DNA from: Alphaproteobacteria bacterium
GTDB taxonomy: Bacteria; Pseudomonadota; Alphaproteobacteria; Paracaedibacterales; CAITNM01
Length of the DNA stretch: 64,000 bases
Assembly (NCBI GenBank): GCA_021298215.1
Contig: JAJTEE010000004.1
Coordinates: 62,001-126,000, forward strand
Direction: 5' to 3'
Part shown: positions 51,814-61,266 of the stretch, in pieces
How the letters are laid out: every line of letters starts with the position of its first letter
How positions within the stretch are numbered: position 1 is the stretch's first letter
Notes under the pieces: generated by a model
Databases searched by the model: none
The model's input: only the letters and a program-made list of their open reading frames with translations
What the model was told of the DNA's origin: nothing
Position numbers and translations under genes: made by a program

Positions 51814-54417
51814 TTATGCCGCCAACACATTAAATACAAACGGTAAAATACCACCACTTAAAAAGTACTGCATTTCATCTTCAGTATCAATCCTTACCAA
51901 AACCGGCACCTGCTCTTCTCTTTCACCTTTAAATGTTACCTGGACCACCATTTTTGGGAAAATACCCTTGGCAAGACCTTCAATATTAATCTGCTCGCTA
52001 CCATCTAAGTGCAACGTTTTGCGTGTTGTTCCAGGCATAAATTCCAGCGGCAATACTCCCATTCCTACTAAATTCGACCGATGAATACGTTCAAAACTCT
52101 CAGCAATAACTGCACGTACACCTAAAAGGCGAGTGCCTTTTGCTGCCCAATCTCGAGATGAGCCCGTGCCATATTCTTTCCCCGCCACAATCACAAGCGG
52201 TGTTTCTTCCTGCATATACGCTTGTGCCGCATCAAAGATACTCATTTGTGTACCTTCGAATTTTGTATAGCCACCACTTATGCCAGGCAACATTTCATTT
52301 TGCAGACGAATATTAGAAAAAGTTCCTCTAACCATAACCTCATGATTACCTCGCCGTGCACCATAAGAATTAAAATCAGTCATCGAAACTTTCTGTGATT
52401 GCAAGTAAGCTCCCGCAGGACTATTTTCCTTAATACTTCCAGCAGGAGAAATATGATCCGTTGTAATGCTATCTCCAAGCAATGCTAAAATTCGCGCATC
52501 AGCTATATCATCAATCGCCTTCGCTTCCATCCCGAAATACGGAGGATGCTTTATATACGTACTCTCGCCCCATTTATAAACAGTAGAAGCCTCCATACTC
52601 ACTTTTTTCCAAAACTCATCCCCTTCAAAAACAGTACGATAACGTTTTGCAAAAATTTCTGACGTCATCACTTGTTGAATAACATCTTGAATTTCTTTGG
52701 TACTTGGCCAAATATCTTTTAAAAAGACATCTTCCCCCTTAGTATTTTTTCCAATCGGATCCTTTTCAAAATCAATAGCTGTGGTTCCTGCCAGAGCAAA
52801 TGCCACAACCAGGGGAGGTGACATCAGATAATTAGCCTTTGCATGCGGATTAATTCGTCCTTCAAAATTCCTATTTCCCGAAAGTACACTGGAAACAATT
52901 AAATGATTATCGTCTATAGCCTGCGTAATTGCAGCATCCAATGGTCCAGAATTTCCTATACACGTTGTGCACCCATAACCCACCACATGAAAACCCAAAC
53001 CCTCTAGGTCCTTCATCAAATCACTTGCTTCTAAATACTCTCTAACTACCTGAGATCCAGGCGCTAGACTTGTTTTTACCCACGGCTTCACCTCTAATCC
53101 TAAAGATCTAGCTTTTCTTGCCAACAGCCCCGCCCCAATCATCACACTAGGATTTGATGTATTCGTGCAACTTGTAATTGCAGCAATAACGACATCATGA
53201 TGATTCAACACGAAATTCTTACCACTTACCTCTACACCTTTTGATAATTGTGCCATATCAAGTGCTGCCTTTTTCAAATCACTTAACAAAAGCTTATCTT
53301 GAGGACGCTTTGGTCCAGCTATACTTGGGTAAATTGTTGCTAAATCAATCTGCAATATATCTTTGAAGGTAGGCTCAGATCCTTCATTCCAAAGCCCCTG
53401 TACTTTTGCATAATTTTCCACTAATTCCACCTGTTCAGGACTACGGTTTGTTAGTTTTAAATACTTAATAGTTTCTGAATCGGTAGGAAAAAATCCACAT
53501 GTTGCACCATATTCAGGTGCCATATTCGCAATAGTTGCTCGGTCTGCCAATGATAACTCTTTCAATCCTGACCCGTAAAATTCAACAAATTTTCCAACAA
53601 CACCTTTTGCACGCAGCAAATGAGTAATCGTTAGGACCAAATCAGTAGCCGTAATCCCTTCTTTTAAAGTTCCTTCTAAGCGTACGCCAACTACTTCTGG
53701 AATAAGCATCGTTTGAGGTTGCCCTAGCATTGCAGCTTCTGCCTCAATACCCCCAACACCCCATCCTAGCACTCCTAGCCCATTAACCATGGTTGTGTGG
53801 CTGTCTGTTCCTAAAACCGTATCTGGATAAACTAAAGTCTCCCCATCCTCATTTGCACACCATACAACCTTTGCTAAATACTCTAAATTCACTTGATGAC
53901 AAATACCGGTACCCGGGGGCACCACACGAAAATTATTAAAGGCCCTTTGTCCCCAGCTTAAAAACGCATATCTTTCTAAATTTCGTTGATATTCAAGCTG
54001 CACATTGTCAGCAAAAGCTGTCTTCGTACCAAATTTATCAACCATAATAGAATGATCGATAACCAGATCCACAGGGATTAATGGATTAACTTTCGTTGGA
54101 TCCTTTCCCTCTTTCATCATGGCATCGCGCATCGCAGCAAGATCAACGATCGCAGGCACCCCTGTGAAATCTTGCATCAATATTCGCGCTGGATAAAAAG
54201 AAATTTCCGTTAACGCAGCTCCAACATTCACAGAGTTTATGACCGCGTCTAAATCGGCACGTGTCACTCGCTTACCATCAAAATGACGTAAAAGATTTTC
54301 CAAAAGAATTTTCAAAGAGAACGGTAAATGACTAACATCACCAAGAGTTTCCAATGCATAATACGTATACGCTTTACTATCTACACGTAGCGTTTTCTTT
54401 ACCGAAGCCAATGACAT
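51814..54417 (-). CDS. acnA: aconitate hydratase (AcnA type)
   Basis: Isomerises citrate and isocitrate in the TCA cycle with a [4Fe-4S] cluster. 867 residues from ATG 54417 (MSLASVKKTL); a TTG seven codons upstream is unlikely. Cluster ligands are in AITSCTNTSNPSVM and GCTTCIGNSG. Other AcnA/IRP-type blocks are DFTGVPAIVDLAAMR, GTDSHTTMVNGLGVLGWGVGG, SYGARRGNHEVMVRGTF, GKEYGTGSSRDWAAKG and SFERIHRSNLVGMGVLPLEF, given as ESFERIHRSNLVGMGVL. uppP follows at once. Together with gltA this supports an oxidative TCA cycle. Confidence 0.97.
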   Translation of the reverse strand: MSLASVKKTLRVDSKAYTYYALETLGDVSHLPFSLKILLENLLRHFDGKRVTRADLDAVINSVNVGAALTEISFYPARILMQDFTGVPAIVDLAAMRDAMMKEGKDPTKVNPLIPVDLVIDHSIMVDKFGTKTAFADNVQLEYQRNLERYAFLSWGQRAFNNFRVVPPGTGICHQVNLEYLAKVVWCANEDGETLVYPDTVLGTDSHTTMVNGLGVLGWGVGGIEAEAAMLGQPQTMLIPEVVGVRLEGTLKEGITATDLVLTITHLLRAKGVVGKFVEFYGSGLKELSLADRATIANMAPEYGATCGFFPTDSETIKYLKLTNRSPEQVELVENYAKVQGLWNEGSEPTFKDILQIDLATIYPSIAGPKRPQDKLLLSDLKKAALDMAQLSKGVEVSGKNFVLNHHDVVIAAITSCTNTSNPSVMIGAGLLARKARSLGLEVKPWVKTSLAPGSQVVREYLEASDLMKDLEGLGFHVVGYGCTTCIGNSGPLDAAITQAIDDNHLIVSSVLSGNRNFEGRINPHAKANYLMSPPLVVAFALAGTTAIDFEKDPIGKNTKGEDVFLKDIWPSTKEIQDVIQQVMTSEIFAKRYRTVFEGDEFWKKVSMEASTVYKWGESTYIKHPPYFGMEAKAIDDIADARILALLGDSITTDHISPAGSIKENSPAGAYLQSQKVSMTDFNSYGARRGNHEVMVRGTFSNIRLQNEMLPGISGGYTKFEGTQMSIFDAAQAYMQEETPLVIVAGKEYGTGSSRDWAAKGTRLLGVRAVIAESFERIHRSNLVGMGVLPLEFMPGTTRKTLHLDGSEQINIEGLAKGIFPKMVVQVTFKGEREEQVPVLVRIDTEDEMQYFLSGGILPFVFNVLAA

Positions 54418-54478
54418 AAGCTTGAATCTCTTAAACAATGTAATAGGCTAGCTCGACAAGAGCTTATAAATCAAGAGC

Positions 54479-54778
54479 CTACATATTCATAGAGGTTAGT
54501 GTTTTTAAAACATTCGCAAGCGCAGAAACGATTTTTGTCTTCACTTCAAACTCCAGCATTAATTCTTTCAAAAGCGGAGCTATTTCTTCAATATTCCCAG
54601 ATCCTCCAACATAATTTACCATCATCCCTTCAACATCTTCGGCTTTATGTAAAAACTCTTTCATGTCGGTTTTGAAAAAATCAGCAAAACTTCCTATTGC
54701 TTCAGGATTTTGGGTTACTTTCTGAGGAGATAAGGTACTAACAGACGAGAGTAATCCCGCCTTAATTGCATCAACCAT
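54479..54778 (-). CDS. fliE: flagellar basal-body protein FliE (probable)
   Basis: 99 residues. The sequence is divergent, but the C-terminal half fits FliE: GSFADFFKTDMKEFLHKAED, then IEEIAPLLKELMLEFEVKTK and IVSALANVLKTLTSMNM. This follows the FliE pattern of FADxL ... VMxAxxxAxLxFQxxVxVRNKxxxAYxEIMxMxV, with the terminal Met and helical spacing kept. FliE links the MS ring to the rod and is needed for export of rod proteins. It is the last gene after flgH in the minus-strand flagellar run, 45 bases downstream. Another small rod-associated protein is possible, but size and context favour FliE. Confidence 0.7.
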   Translation of the reverse strand: MVDAIKAGLLSSVSTLSPQKVTQNPEAIGSFADFFKTDMKEFLHKAEDVEGMMVNYVGGSGNIEEIAPLLKELMLEFEVKTKIVSALANVLKTLTSMNM

Positions 54779-54823
54779 ACTAATATTAAAAACAAAGTTT
54801 CCAATACTAGTATGGACAAAACT

Positions 54824-55642
54824 TTAAAATGGTAAAAGCTTATTAAGATATTGTTGACCCCATGGTGCCTGTTGAGCATCACTAAGATCGCCTCTGCCAC
54901 CATAACTAATTCTAAGATTAGCAATCTTTTGGCTATGCACTTTATTACTCGATGTAATATCTTCTCGCCTCACAACACCCTTCAGCTCTACTTCCCTCAG
55001 TTCATTTACTAATCGAACTTCTTCACGTCCTTGAATGACCATATTACCATTAGGAAGGACCTGAATAATAACCGCAGACATCGTGAAGTTTATTTTATCT
55101 TTAACATCATAAGATGCTGTAGAACTATGTGTAGGATTACTAGTCACCCCAACCCAATTCCCTGTAAGCCCAGAAGGAGTATTGCTATTAGCTGCAGGAT
55201 TATTTTGCGATAAATCTCCATCTTGACCATGTTTTCCAGGAAGTGCTTTAGAGAGACGTTTTTGAATAGGGAATGCATGACCAAGTACTTCACTAACCGA
55301 CGAGTTAAGGGAGCTCTGCCGCTGAATATTCGGAGTCATCTGCATATTTTGCGATCTATCAATCTCTACAACAACAGTTACTACATCACCAACTTTTCCA
55401 GCTCGTTGATCTTTAAAGAAAGCGCGTGAGCCTGTTTGCCACAAAGAATTTGTTCTCTCTGGAGCAGGCATTGCTTCCGGCATCGGCATGTGCACAGGCT
55501 CATATCCAGGAACATCTCGTGGATCTTTTATTTGCGTCATTTGAGGTGGTTCGCCTATCGTTGAAAGCTTAGTCGCCAAATTACAACCAGGCAAAAGCAA
55601 ACTCAGCAACAATAACACTACATGTAAATTACGCAATACCAT
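54824..55642 (-). CDS. flgH: flagellar L-ring protein FlgH
   Basis: 272-residue lipoprotein forming the outer-membrane ring of the basal body. The start at ATG 55642 gives MVLRNLHVVLLLLSLLLPGC with a lipobox LLPGC (Cys20); an in-frame ATG 27 bases upstream is less likely. FlgH features are NSLWQTGSRAFFKDQRAGKVGD, seen as SLWQTGSRAFFKDQRAGKVG, VVVEIDRSQNMQ, NGNMVIQGREEVRLVNELRE, VVRREDI and a C-terminal RISYGGRGDL. The start lies inside the end of flgA (14-base overlap), as often seen in alphaproteobacterial flgA-flgH pairs. Confidence 0.94.
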   Translation of the reverse strand: MVLRNLHVVLLLLSLLLPGCNLATKLSTIGEPPQMTQIKDPRDVPGYEPVHMPMPEAMPAPERTNSLWQTGSRAFFKDQRAGKVGDVVTVVVEIDRSQNMQMTPNIQRQSSLNSSVSEVLGHAFPIQKRLSKALPGKHGQDGDLSQNNPAANSNTPSGLTGNWVGVTSNPTHSSTASYDVKDKINFTMSAVIIQVLPNGNMVIQGREEVRLVNELREVELKGVVRREDITSSNKVHSQKIANLRISYGGRGDLSDAQQAPWGQQYLNKLLPF

Positions 55643-56348
55643 AAATAATTTCCGCCGTACTTGGTCCAACCACTTTGGCTGATATTTTTCTCATCGTTTG
55701 TTTTGCATTCTCTCCTTGCGTTTCAAATGTTCCCGTATCACCCGAAGCAAGGTCTTGAGTGGAACGTGCTTTAGCACTCACCTGCAAATGCTGGCTACGA
55801 TACACCACATCGACAACTTCACCCTTTTTAATAATAATTGGATTTTTCAATATTGATCTCTCAACCGGCAAACCAGGCTTCACAACAACCCCTGAGGATG
55901 TTTTTCCGACAAGATCATTAGCATCCATTACGAATCTGGCATTCAACTGATCAACAGGATACGTCTGATATCCAACATCCGAAACATTAATAATTTCACC
56001 GGCTCCGATTGGTCTAAGCAAAACAGGAATATGGGCAAGCCACTCAATTTTTCCAGAAAAAGTACAAGATTCTCCCGATGTAAGTTTTAGCGTTATGTCA
56101 AAATCCCTTTGTTGTGGAGAAACAATAAAATCTTGTACTACTGCCCCCTCTAAACTCGCTGATTCACCAAGAGATTGACCAGAAATCTTTTCAATAATGA
56201 CATTAAAATCTTTTGTATTAATTTTAGCCTGAATAAAAGGTTGCGCAAATGCGGCAAGCTCCATTTTTGAAAAACTCTTATTCGAAGAAGCGCCATATAC
56301 ATCAAAAGCACTTACAAACACTAAAATACAATAAATAATTCTAATCAT
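55629..56348 (-). CDS. flgA: flagellar P-ring chaperone FlgA
   Basis: 239 residues. Signal peptide MIRIIYCILVFVSAFDVYG (cleaved around residue 19). The C-terminal SAF/FlgA domain contains IPVLLRPIGAGEIINVSDVG, DLVGKTSSGVVVKPGLPVERS, given as LVGKTSSGVVVKPGLPVERS, and IIIKKGEVVDVVYRSQHLQVSAKARS, seen as IKKGEVVDVVYRSQ. The periplasmic chaperone is needed for P-ring (FlgI) assembly. It is between flgG (10-base gap) and flgH (overlap) in the same transcript. flgI itself is not in the window. Confidence 0.92.
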   Translation of the reverse strand: MIRIIYCILVFVSAFDVYGASSNKSFSKMELAAFAQPFIQAKINTKDFNVIIEKISGQSLGESASLEGAVVQDFIVSPQQRDFDITLKLTSGESCTFSGKIEWLAHIPVLLRPIGAGEIINVSDVGYQTYPVDQLNARFVMDANDLVGKTSSGVVVKPGLPVERSILKNPIIIKKGEVVDVVYRSQHLQVSAKARSTQDLASGDTGTFETQGENAKQTMRKISAKVVGPSTAEIIYGIA

Positions 56349-56358
56349 TTAAAACTCT

Positions 56359-57168
56359 CTATCTAGCGCCCATACTATTTGCTGCTTTCATCATTTCATC
56401 GCCTGTTTTTACAGCCTTAGTAAGCATTTCATAAACTTTTTCAATCTTAATTAAGTCGGTCATTTCTTCTACCGCGTTCACGTTTGATCCTTCGCGATAA
56501 GCTTGCTTTAAATAGCCACGTTGATTTTTACCTGGCTCGCCTACATCAGCTGCTCCTGAAGCATTTGTTTGGACAAAGATGCTATCTCCAACGGCTAATA
56601 AACCTGATGGATTTAAAAAAGTTGCAAGCTGTATTTGCCCAACGTGCACCTCTTGTCCAGGACTTGTTTCTGCATAAACTTCACCTACCTGATTAATAGA
56701 AACTTTTAAGGTGTTTTGAGGCAAAGTAATACCTGGCTGAATAACGTAACCTGTTTTTGGCATAACCAGTGTATTATTTTGATCGCGATTAAAACTACCT
56801 ACCCTTGTATATCCTGTCGTTCCATCTGGTAATGTCACCATGAAAAAGCCATCGCCATCGATCATCACATCAAGACTTCTACCTGTCTGTATAGCTTCAC
56901 CTTGAGAAAACACTCTGTAAACAGCCGCAGCTTGCACACCTGTACCAATTTGCACGCCTGTTGTATCAGTCGTTCCATTTTGCGACGTAGCAACTCCCAC
57001 AGCGCCATGATCAATATAAGGAAGGTCGTACATTATCAAGTATTGACGCTTAAAACCATCAACGTTTTGAGAAGCGATGTTCTGAGTTTTTATTGCTAGA
57101 AGAGCTTCCTGCGCTTGCAGACCAGTTCTTGCAATATTAAGTGAATCTTGTACTGAAACTGCTGCCAT
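56359..57168 (-). CDS. flgG: flagellar distal rod protein FlgG
   Basis: 269 residues, close to the usual 260. N-terminal rod signature SLNIARTGLQAQEALLAIKT and ASQNVDGFKRQYL; central GDGFFMVTLPDGTTGYTRVGSF; VGEVYAETSPGQE; and the C-terminal heptad region EGSNVNAVEEMTDLIKIEKVYEMLTKAVKT, seen as NVNAVEEMTDLIKIEKVYEM, typical of axial proteins. Secreted without a signal peptide through the flagellar type III apparatus. The Shine-Dalgarno AGGA is visible just before ATG 57168. Follows flgF by six bases. Confidence 0.95.
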   Translation of the reverse strand: MAAVSVQDSLNIARTGLQAQEALLAIKTQNIASQNVDGFKRQYLIMYDLPYIDHGAVGVATSQNGTTDTTGVQIGTGVQAAAVYRVFSQGEAIQTGRSLDVMIDGDGFFMVTLPDGTTGYTRVGSFNRDQNNTLVMPKTGYVIQPGITLPQNTLKVSINQVGEVYAETSPGQEVHVGQIQLATFLNPSGLLAVGDSIFVQTNASGAADVGEPGKNQRGYLKQAYREGSNVNAVEEMTDLIKIEKVYEMLTKAVKTGDEMMKAANSMGAR

Positions 57169-57174
57169 AACTTC

Positions 57175-57933
57175 CTACGCCACATTCTTCGATGAAACAT
57201 TAAAAACTTTTCTAGTGCTTTGATCTTGCTCCTCAATAATTTTTTGCGCATGCTCAAACTGCCTCAGCGCATCCATCATGATCATTCCTTCCACAACGCC
57301 AGAAACATTTGATTCTTCTATCCCAAATTGTTTTATAGTGCAGGACTCAGTTACAGAGAGGTTTTGCTTACCAGGATCCAACAAATTATTTCCTAGGCAC
57401 TTCAATTCTTCTTGCTGATTATTCACGGTAAAAGTACCAATTATTCCAACTAAAGCAGAGTCAGCATATACTCCACCTTTAGGGTCAATAGCTATGTTTC
57501 TTGTCATCTTCGGAATAACAATTTCTCCCCCGTCCCTACTCATAACAAGATAAGATCCATTTGCAGTGATCAGAGCTCCAGCATCGTTAAGTGCAAACTG
57601 ACCATTGCGGCTTAGATATTTTCCTTTTCCTGTATCCACCAGGAAGTATCCATTGCCATTTATCGCAACATCTAATGGATTTCCTGTCTGACGATACGAG
57701 CCATTACCCAAATTACGTAACGTCTTATTAGCAGAGACGTAATGCACAACACGGTTATCTTTTCCTTTTTGTGTAGTATTAACCAATTTAACCATTTGGG
57801 TCTTAAAACCAGCCACATGAGCATTCGCAAGATTATTTGTTGCAATAGCTAAACGTACCCATTGCGCCTCTTGGGAAGACAGAGCAACAGCACCAGGTTT
57901 TTGCACGGAATGGTGAGGTTTATGTATATGCAT
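57175..57933 (-). CDS. flgF: flagellar proximal rod protein FlgF
   Basis: 252 residues. QWVRLAIATNNLANAHVAGFK is the axial-protein N-terminal signature; GNPLDVAINGNGYFLVDTGKG, KYLSRNGQFALNDAG and GVYADSALVG are the FlgF/FlgG core. The C terminus EESNVSGVVEGMIMMDALRQ has the conserved axial NV motif. FlgF forms part of the rod together with FlgB, FlgC and FlgG. It is the first gene of the flgF-flgG-flgA-flgH-fliE run and is preceded by a sigma-54-type promoter at 57968-57984. Confidence 0.93.
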   Translation of the reverse strand: MHIHKPHHSVQKPGAVALSSQEAQWVRLAIATNNLANAHVAGFKTQMVKLVNTTQKGKDNRVVHYVSANKTLRNLGNGSYRQTGNPLDVAINGNGYFLVDTGKGKYLSRNGQFALNDAGALITANGSYLVMSRDGGEIVIPKMTRNIAIDPKGGVYADSALVGIIGTFTVNNQQEELKCLGNNLLDPGKQNLSVTESCTIKQFGIEESNVSGVVEGMIMMDALRQFEHAQKIIEEQDQSTRKVFNVSSKNVA

Positions 57934-57967
57934 TTTCTAGACTATTTTTTCTATTTGATTAGTATCC

Positions 57968-57984
57968 TGCAAAAATCATGCCAA
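57968..57984 (-). promoter_or_regulatory. sigma-54 (-24/-12) promoter of the flgF operon
   Basis: On the minus strand the sequence is TTGGCATGATTTTTGCA: a GG doublet, exactly ten bases, then GC, embedded in the consensus TGGCAC-N5-TTGCA with one mismatch. It lies 35 bases upstream of the flgF ATG, giving a short leader of about two dozen bases. RpoN control of rod/hook genes is known from Caulobacter. Confidence 0.75.
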
Positions 57985-58051
57985 GAAATACTTGAATAAG
58001 ATGCATTAATTTCCTAAGGTGCCTTATATAAAAGCTATTTAAGTTAAGCCA

Positions 58052-60703
58052 ATGCAAAGAAAAATCCTTTTTATTCCTGCGTTTCTAATCTTCTTATTAG
58101 TTGTGGTGCCCCTGTTTATTGATTTTTCAAAGTACGCAACACCGTATCTTGCTGATGCACAAAAAACTATAGGAAGAACAATACAAATTGGCTCTGTAAA
58201 GCTTCAAATATTACCAACTCCTCGCATTAATATTCATGATGTTTCTTTAGGTAATGTTGCAAATGCAAAAAAATCAGAAATGGCAACCATTAAAAACGTA
58301 GAGGTCATTCTTAGCTTAATAGATCTGATAAAAGGAAAAATCGTTGTTAAAAGCATTAATTTAAAAACACCTGAAATTACCCTAGAAAAAGATAAAGATG
58401 GCCATGGAAATTGGGAGTTGTCGTTTTCCAAAAATGAGTCCCAGGAAAAAGAAGCATCACAGCCTACAAATAATGCAGCAACGACTAGTATTACGGTGAA
58501 TCACTTTGAAGCTCATAACGCAACAATCACCTATATTGACCATAAGGATGGTTCAACAAAAAATTTCTCTAATTTAAAGATTGAATGCGATAGTGAAAAG
58601 CTAACTGGACCTTACAAAATATTCATTGTTTCTGACACCACAGAAAATAGTATCGATTTAGAAATATTAACAGGAGATTTTAGCTCCGGCGAAACGTCCT
58701 TAATGGCCGGCATATCCCTAGTATTACAAGACCATCGAGTTCGTGCTGAATTAAAAGGTACAGTAGACCTTAACAAAAAACATTTATCTGGCAAACTAAC
58801 CGCCTCTTCTTCTGATTTTCCTTTCATACTAGAGTTACCTAATCATAAAATTGATTTACATAAAGCAATCGATATCCAAGCAGATTTACATACAACATTG
58901 GAGCACGTCACTATCGGCAATTTGCAAGCCACTCACCCCTCAATTCAACTAATTGGTACAGTACGTTACAACCTTTTAACACAACTTTGCGACATAGATT
59001 TAAAGTTTAAGCATCAACACGATCTTATAGACCTAGAATGTTCAACCAAAGATTTTCGTAAAATTGAGTATCATCTCACCAGCCAACGCTATCAAGAAAT
59101 ACTCAAATGGTTCACTAAGGACGCACCTATTAAACAACCTCTCGATATTAAAGGTGTTTTAGAGATGGGAGATAACACGTTCAATAGTAAGAAAACCATT
59201 CTTTCTTTAGGTGCGGCAAAAGCTGACGCAAACATCGAATTTAATACGGAAACTAAGAACGTAAAAATTGCAGCTAATTTAAATGATATACAGCAGTGGG
59301 GTAAAACTCTAGGCCATGATTTGCCAGTATCTGGCCCTATCATAATTACTGCAAAAATTGCTCATGAAAAAGATCACCTAGGACTGAATACAAAAATATC
59401 ACTTGCCCATGGAAATATTTTCTTTGATGGTATGCTTGGTTCCGGCGAGCTAATTACAAAAGGCAACATACGTGTGGAGCAAGTAGCTTTAAGCGATTAC
59501 ATCATCAATCTTAAGAGCGATATTTTGTTAAAGAAAACAGAAGCTGACTTGAACATACAAAGTATTGGATTAAAAAGTAAATCAGGGCTTGATGTATTTG
59601 CAGGCGGCAAATTACTAATTGATTTGAGTAAAGAAAAACCTCATATTGCAGGCTCTCTCACAGCTCAACCAATACAACTCACAAAATATCAAGATACTTC
59701 GGTTCAAGTATTACGGGCATTATATATCCCTCAAATATCAAATTACGAGTTGTTAAGAACAGCTAATACAAGGTGGTCATCTTCTCCAACGAATCTTCCA
59801 CTTAAGGCATTTACGATGAATCTGCACATAAATATCCCAAAAATTGCTTTAAGTGGACTTACTTTTGAGGCACTACAATCGGATATTACACTTAAAGACG
59901 GAAAGCTAGATATCCCATTTTCTGCGCATTTGTATGGCGGAAAAATAAGCGGCTCGTTATCTGCTCAATCTTCGAACACCCAAAACCTTGGATTCTCAGC
60001 TCAATTCAGTAATATCAGCATAGCTAAAATTCAGGCTGCCGCTGCTCATTTTTCTCAAGGGGAAGCTTCTGGTTCTATCACCTTAAAAACTCAAGGAAAT
60101 TCTCAATATGATTGGGTAAGTAACCTATCTGGACAAGCAAAATTTTCTATAAATAACGGCATAATAAAAGGATTTGATCTGCAATCAATTGTTAATATTT
60201 TAAAAAGCCCCGGCAACCTATTTGACCTCACAGCTATTCAAAACTTTTTCAATGGACGGGGCACTACAGCTTTTTCAAATGCAAGTGGAGATTTTACCAT
60301 TGCAAATGGAATCACCAGCACAAAAAATTTAATTGTTGAGACATCCGAAGCGCATCTAAAAGCAGAAGGACAGGCAGATCTGGTAAATTGGCAAATGCGC
60401 TTTAATGGCAAGGTGGCAATTCCAACTTTAAAGAATATCCCCCCTCTAGAATTCACCATCAAAGGTCCTTTGGATGAGCCAGCCTACAATCTTAATTTAA
60501 AATCACTTCAAGGACTTTTAGGAAAGGGAGCGGGTGATTTGGTTTCAAAAGCAATACCAGGAATTGATCAATTAATCCCTGGATTAGGTAAGAAGTCCAA
60601 AAATTCTCGACAACCGGCAGAAGACTCAGGAACTGAGGAAAGAAAACCATCAGCACAACCCGAGAAAATAGTAAAAGGATTGCTGAAAAACATTTTTAAA
60701 TAA
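58052..60703 (+). CDS. AsmA-family protein (inner-membrane-anchored, outer-membrane biogenesis)
   Basis: 883 residues. One N-terminal membrane helix (ILFIPAFLIFLLVVVPLFI) followed by a long beta-rich periplasmic part. The AsmA pattern is seen in GRTIQIGSVKLQILPTPRIN and ATIKNVEVILSLIDLIKGKI near the N terminus, and in SINNGIIKGFDLQSIVNIL, GDFTIANGITSTKNLIVETS, seen as FTIANGITSTKNLIVET, and PLEFTIKGPLDEPAYNL near the C terminus. AsmA-like proteins are thought to form lipid-transfer bridges or modulate porin and LPS assembly. The final ~45 residues are Lys/Pro/Glu-rich. It is divergent from flgF and monocistronic by position. Confidence 0.87.
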   Translation: MQRKILFIPAFLIFLLVVVPLFIDFSKYATPYLADAQKTIGRTIQIGSVKLQILPTPRINIHDVSLGNVANAKKSEMATIKNVEVILSLIDLIKGKIVVKSINLKTPEITLEKDKDGHGNWELSFSKNESQEKEASQPTNNAATTSITVNHFEAHNATITYIDHKDGSTKNFSNLKIECDSEKLTGPYKIFIVSDTTENSIDLEILTGDFSSGETSLMAGISLVLQDHRVRAELKGTVDLNKKHLSGKLTASSSDFPFILELPNHKIDLHKAIDIQADLHTTLEHVTIGNLQATHPSIQLIGTVRYNLLTQLCDIDLKFKHQHDLIDLECSTKDFRKIEYHLTSQRYQEILKWFTKDAPIKQPLDIKGVLEMGDNTFNSKKTILSLGAAKADANIEFNTETKNVKIAANLNDIQQWGKTLGHDLPVSGPIIITAKIAHEKDHLGLNTKISLAHGNIFFDGMLGSGELITKGNIRVEQVALSDYIINLKSDILLKKTEADLNIQSIGLKSKSGLDVFAGGKLLIDLSKEKPHIAGSLTAQPIQLTKYQDTSVQVLRALYIPQISNYELLRTANTRWSSSPTNLPLKAFTMNLHINIPKIALSGLTFEALQSDITLKDGKLDIPFSAHLYGGKISGSLSAQSSNTQNLGFSAQFSNISIAKIQAAAAHFSQGEASGSITLKTQGNSQYDWVSNLSGQAKFSINNGIIKGFDLQSIVNILKSPGNLFDLTAIQNFFNGRGTTAFSNASGDFTIANGITSTKNLIVETSEAHLKAEGQADLVNWQMRFNGKVAIPTLKNIPPLEFTIKGPLDEPAYNLNLKSLQGLLGKGAGDLVSKAIPGIDQLIPGLGKKSKNSRQPAEDSGTEERKPSAQPEKIVKGLLKNIFK

Positions 60704-60840
60704 ATCTCAATGTATGTATTAGGAAACCCTTGATTTTTAAAGAAAGTTTAATTTCATAAAAATTATACGCGCTTTTTTATAAAAAATAATTTACAATAAC
60801 GAATGGTTAAAATTTTTTTAAGTATTGAGGGTATTAAAAC

Positions 60841-61116
60841 ATGTCAAAGAAATTAGTATTAGCATTAGGAATTATCGGTTTTGGATTTGTCGCATGCGAG
60901 AAAAAAGAAGAAGCAAAGCATGAAGATCATGGAAAAACTGCTGAACACCATGTAGAACATCACGCAGCTCCTGCGGAAACTCATGCAGCTCCAGCTGAAA
61001 CTCATGCTGCTGCAGCTACTGAACAACATCCAGCTGCTGCCACTGATGCGCATAAAACTGAAGCTGCTCCAGCTTCACAAGTAACACCAGCTCCAGAAAA
61101 AACTGAGAAAAAATAA
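60841..61116 (+). CDS. small His/Ala/Glu-rich lipoprotein
   Basis: 91 residues. Lipoprotein signal peptide MSKKLVLALGIIGFGFVAC with Cys19 in FVAC. The mature 72 residues are Ala, Glu, His, Pro, Thr and Lys only, with a repeating unit HAAPAET/HAAPAET/HAAAATEQ/HPAAATDA, about 12 His in all. No enzyme-like features. His-rich lipoproteins can buffer metal ions such as zinc, nickel or copper; the function here is inference. Good terminator follows. A TTAA-N7-TTAA element lies at 60807-60821 before the start. Confidence 0.7.
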   Translation: MSKKLVLALGIIGFGFVACEKKEEAKHEDHGKTAEHHVEHHAAPAETHAAPAETHAAAATEQHPAAATDAHKTEAAPASQVTPAPEKTEKK

Positions 61117-61131
61117 AAAATATATAAAAAT

Positions 61132-61170
61132 GGCCTCTGCGAAGTATTTTATACTTCGGGCGGCCTTTTT
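61132..61170 (+). terminator. rho-independent terminator after the His-rich lipoprotein gene
   Basis: Inner stem CGAAGTAT (61140-61147) and ATACTTCG (61151-61158), outer GGCC pairs at 61132-61135 and 61162-61165, then a T5 run. Confidence 0.85.
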
Positions 61171-61266
61171 ATTTAAATAAAAATTGCTTTTATTTGAAAT
61201 ATTAATACTTAATTAACCACTTTCATCTTATTTTATTATTAGGCCTTATACATATGAGTTTTAATC

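Noticed and set aside
60807-60821. CtrA site (TTAA-N7-TTAA) upstream of the His-rich lipoprotein
   Set aside because: The spacing is right, but the flanks are almost all A and T, so it is expected by chance; no second box or terminal C supports it.
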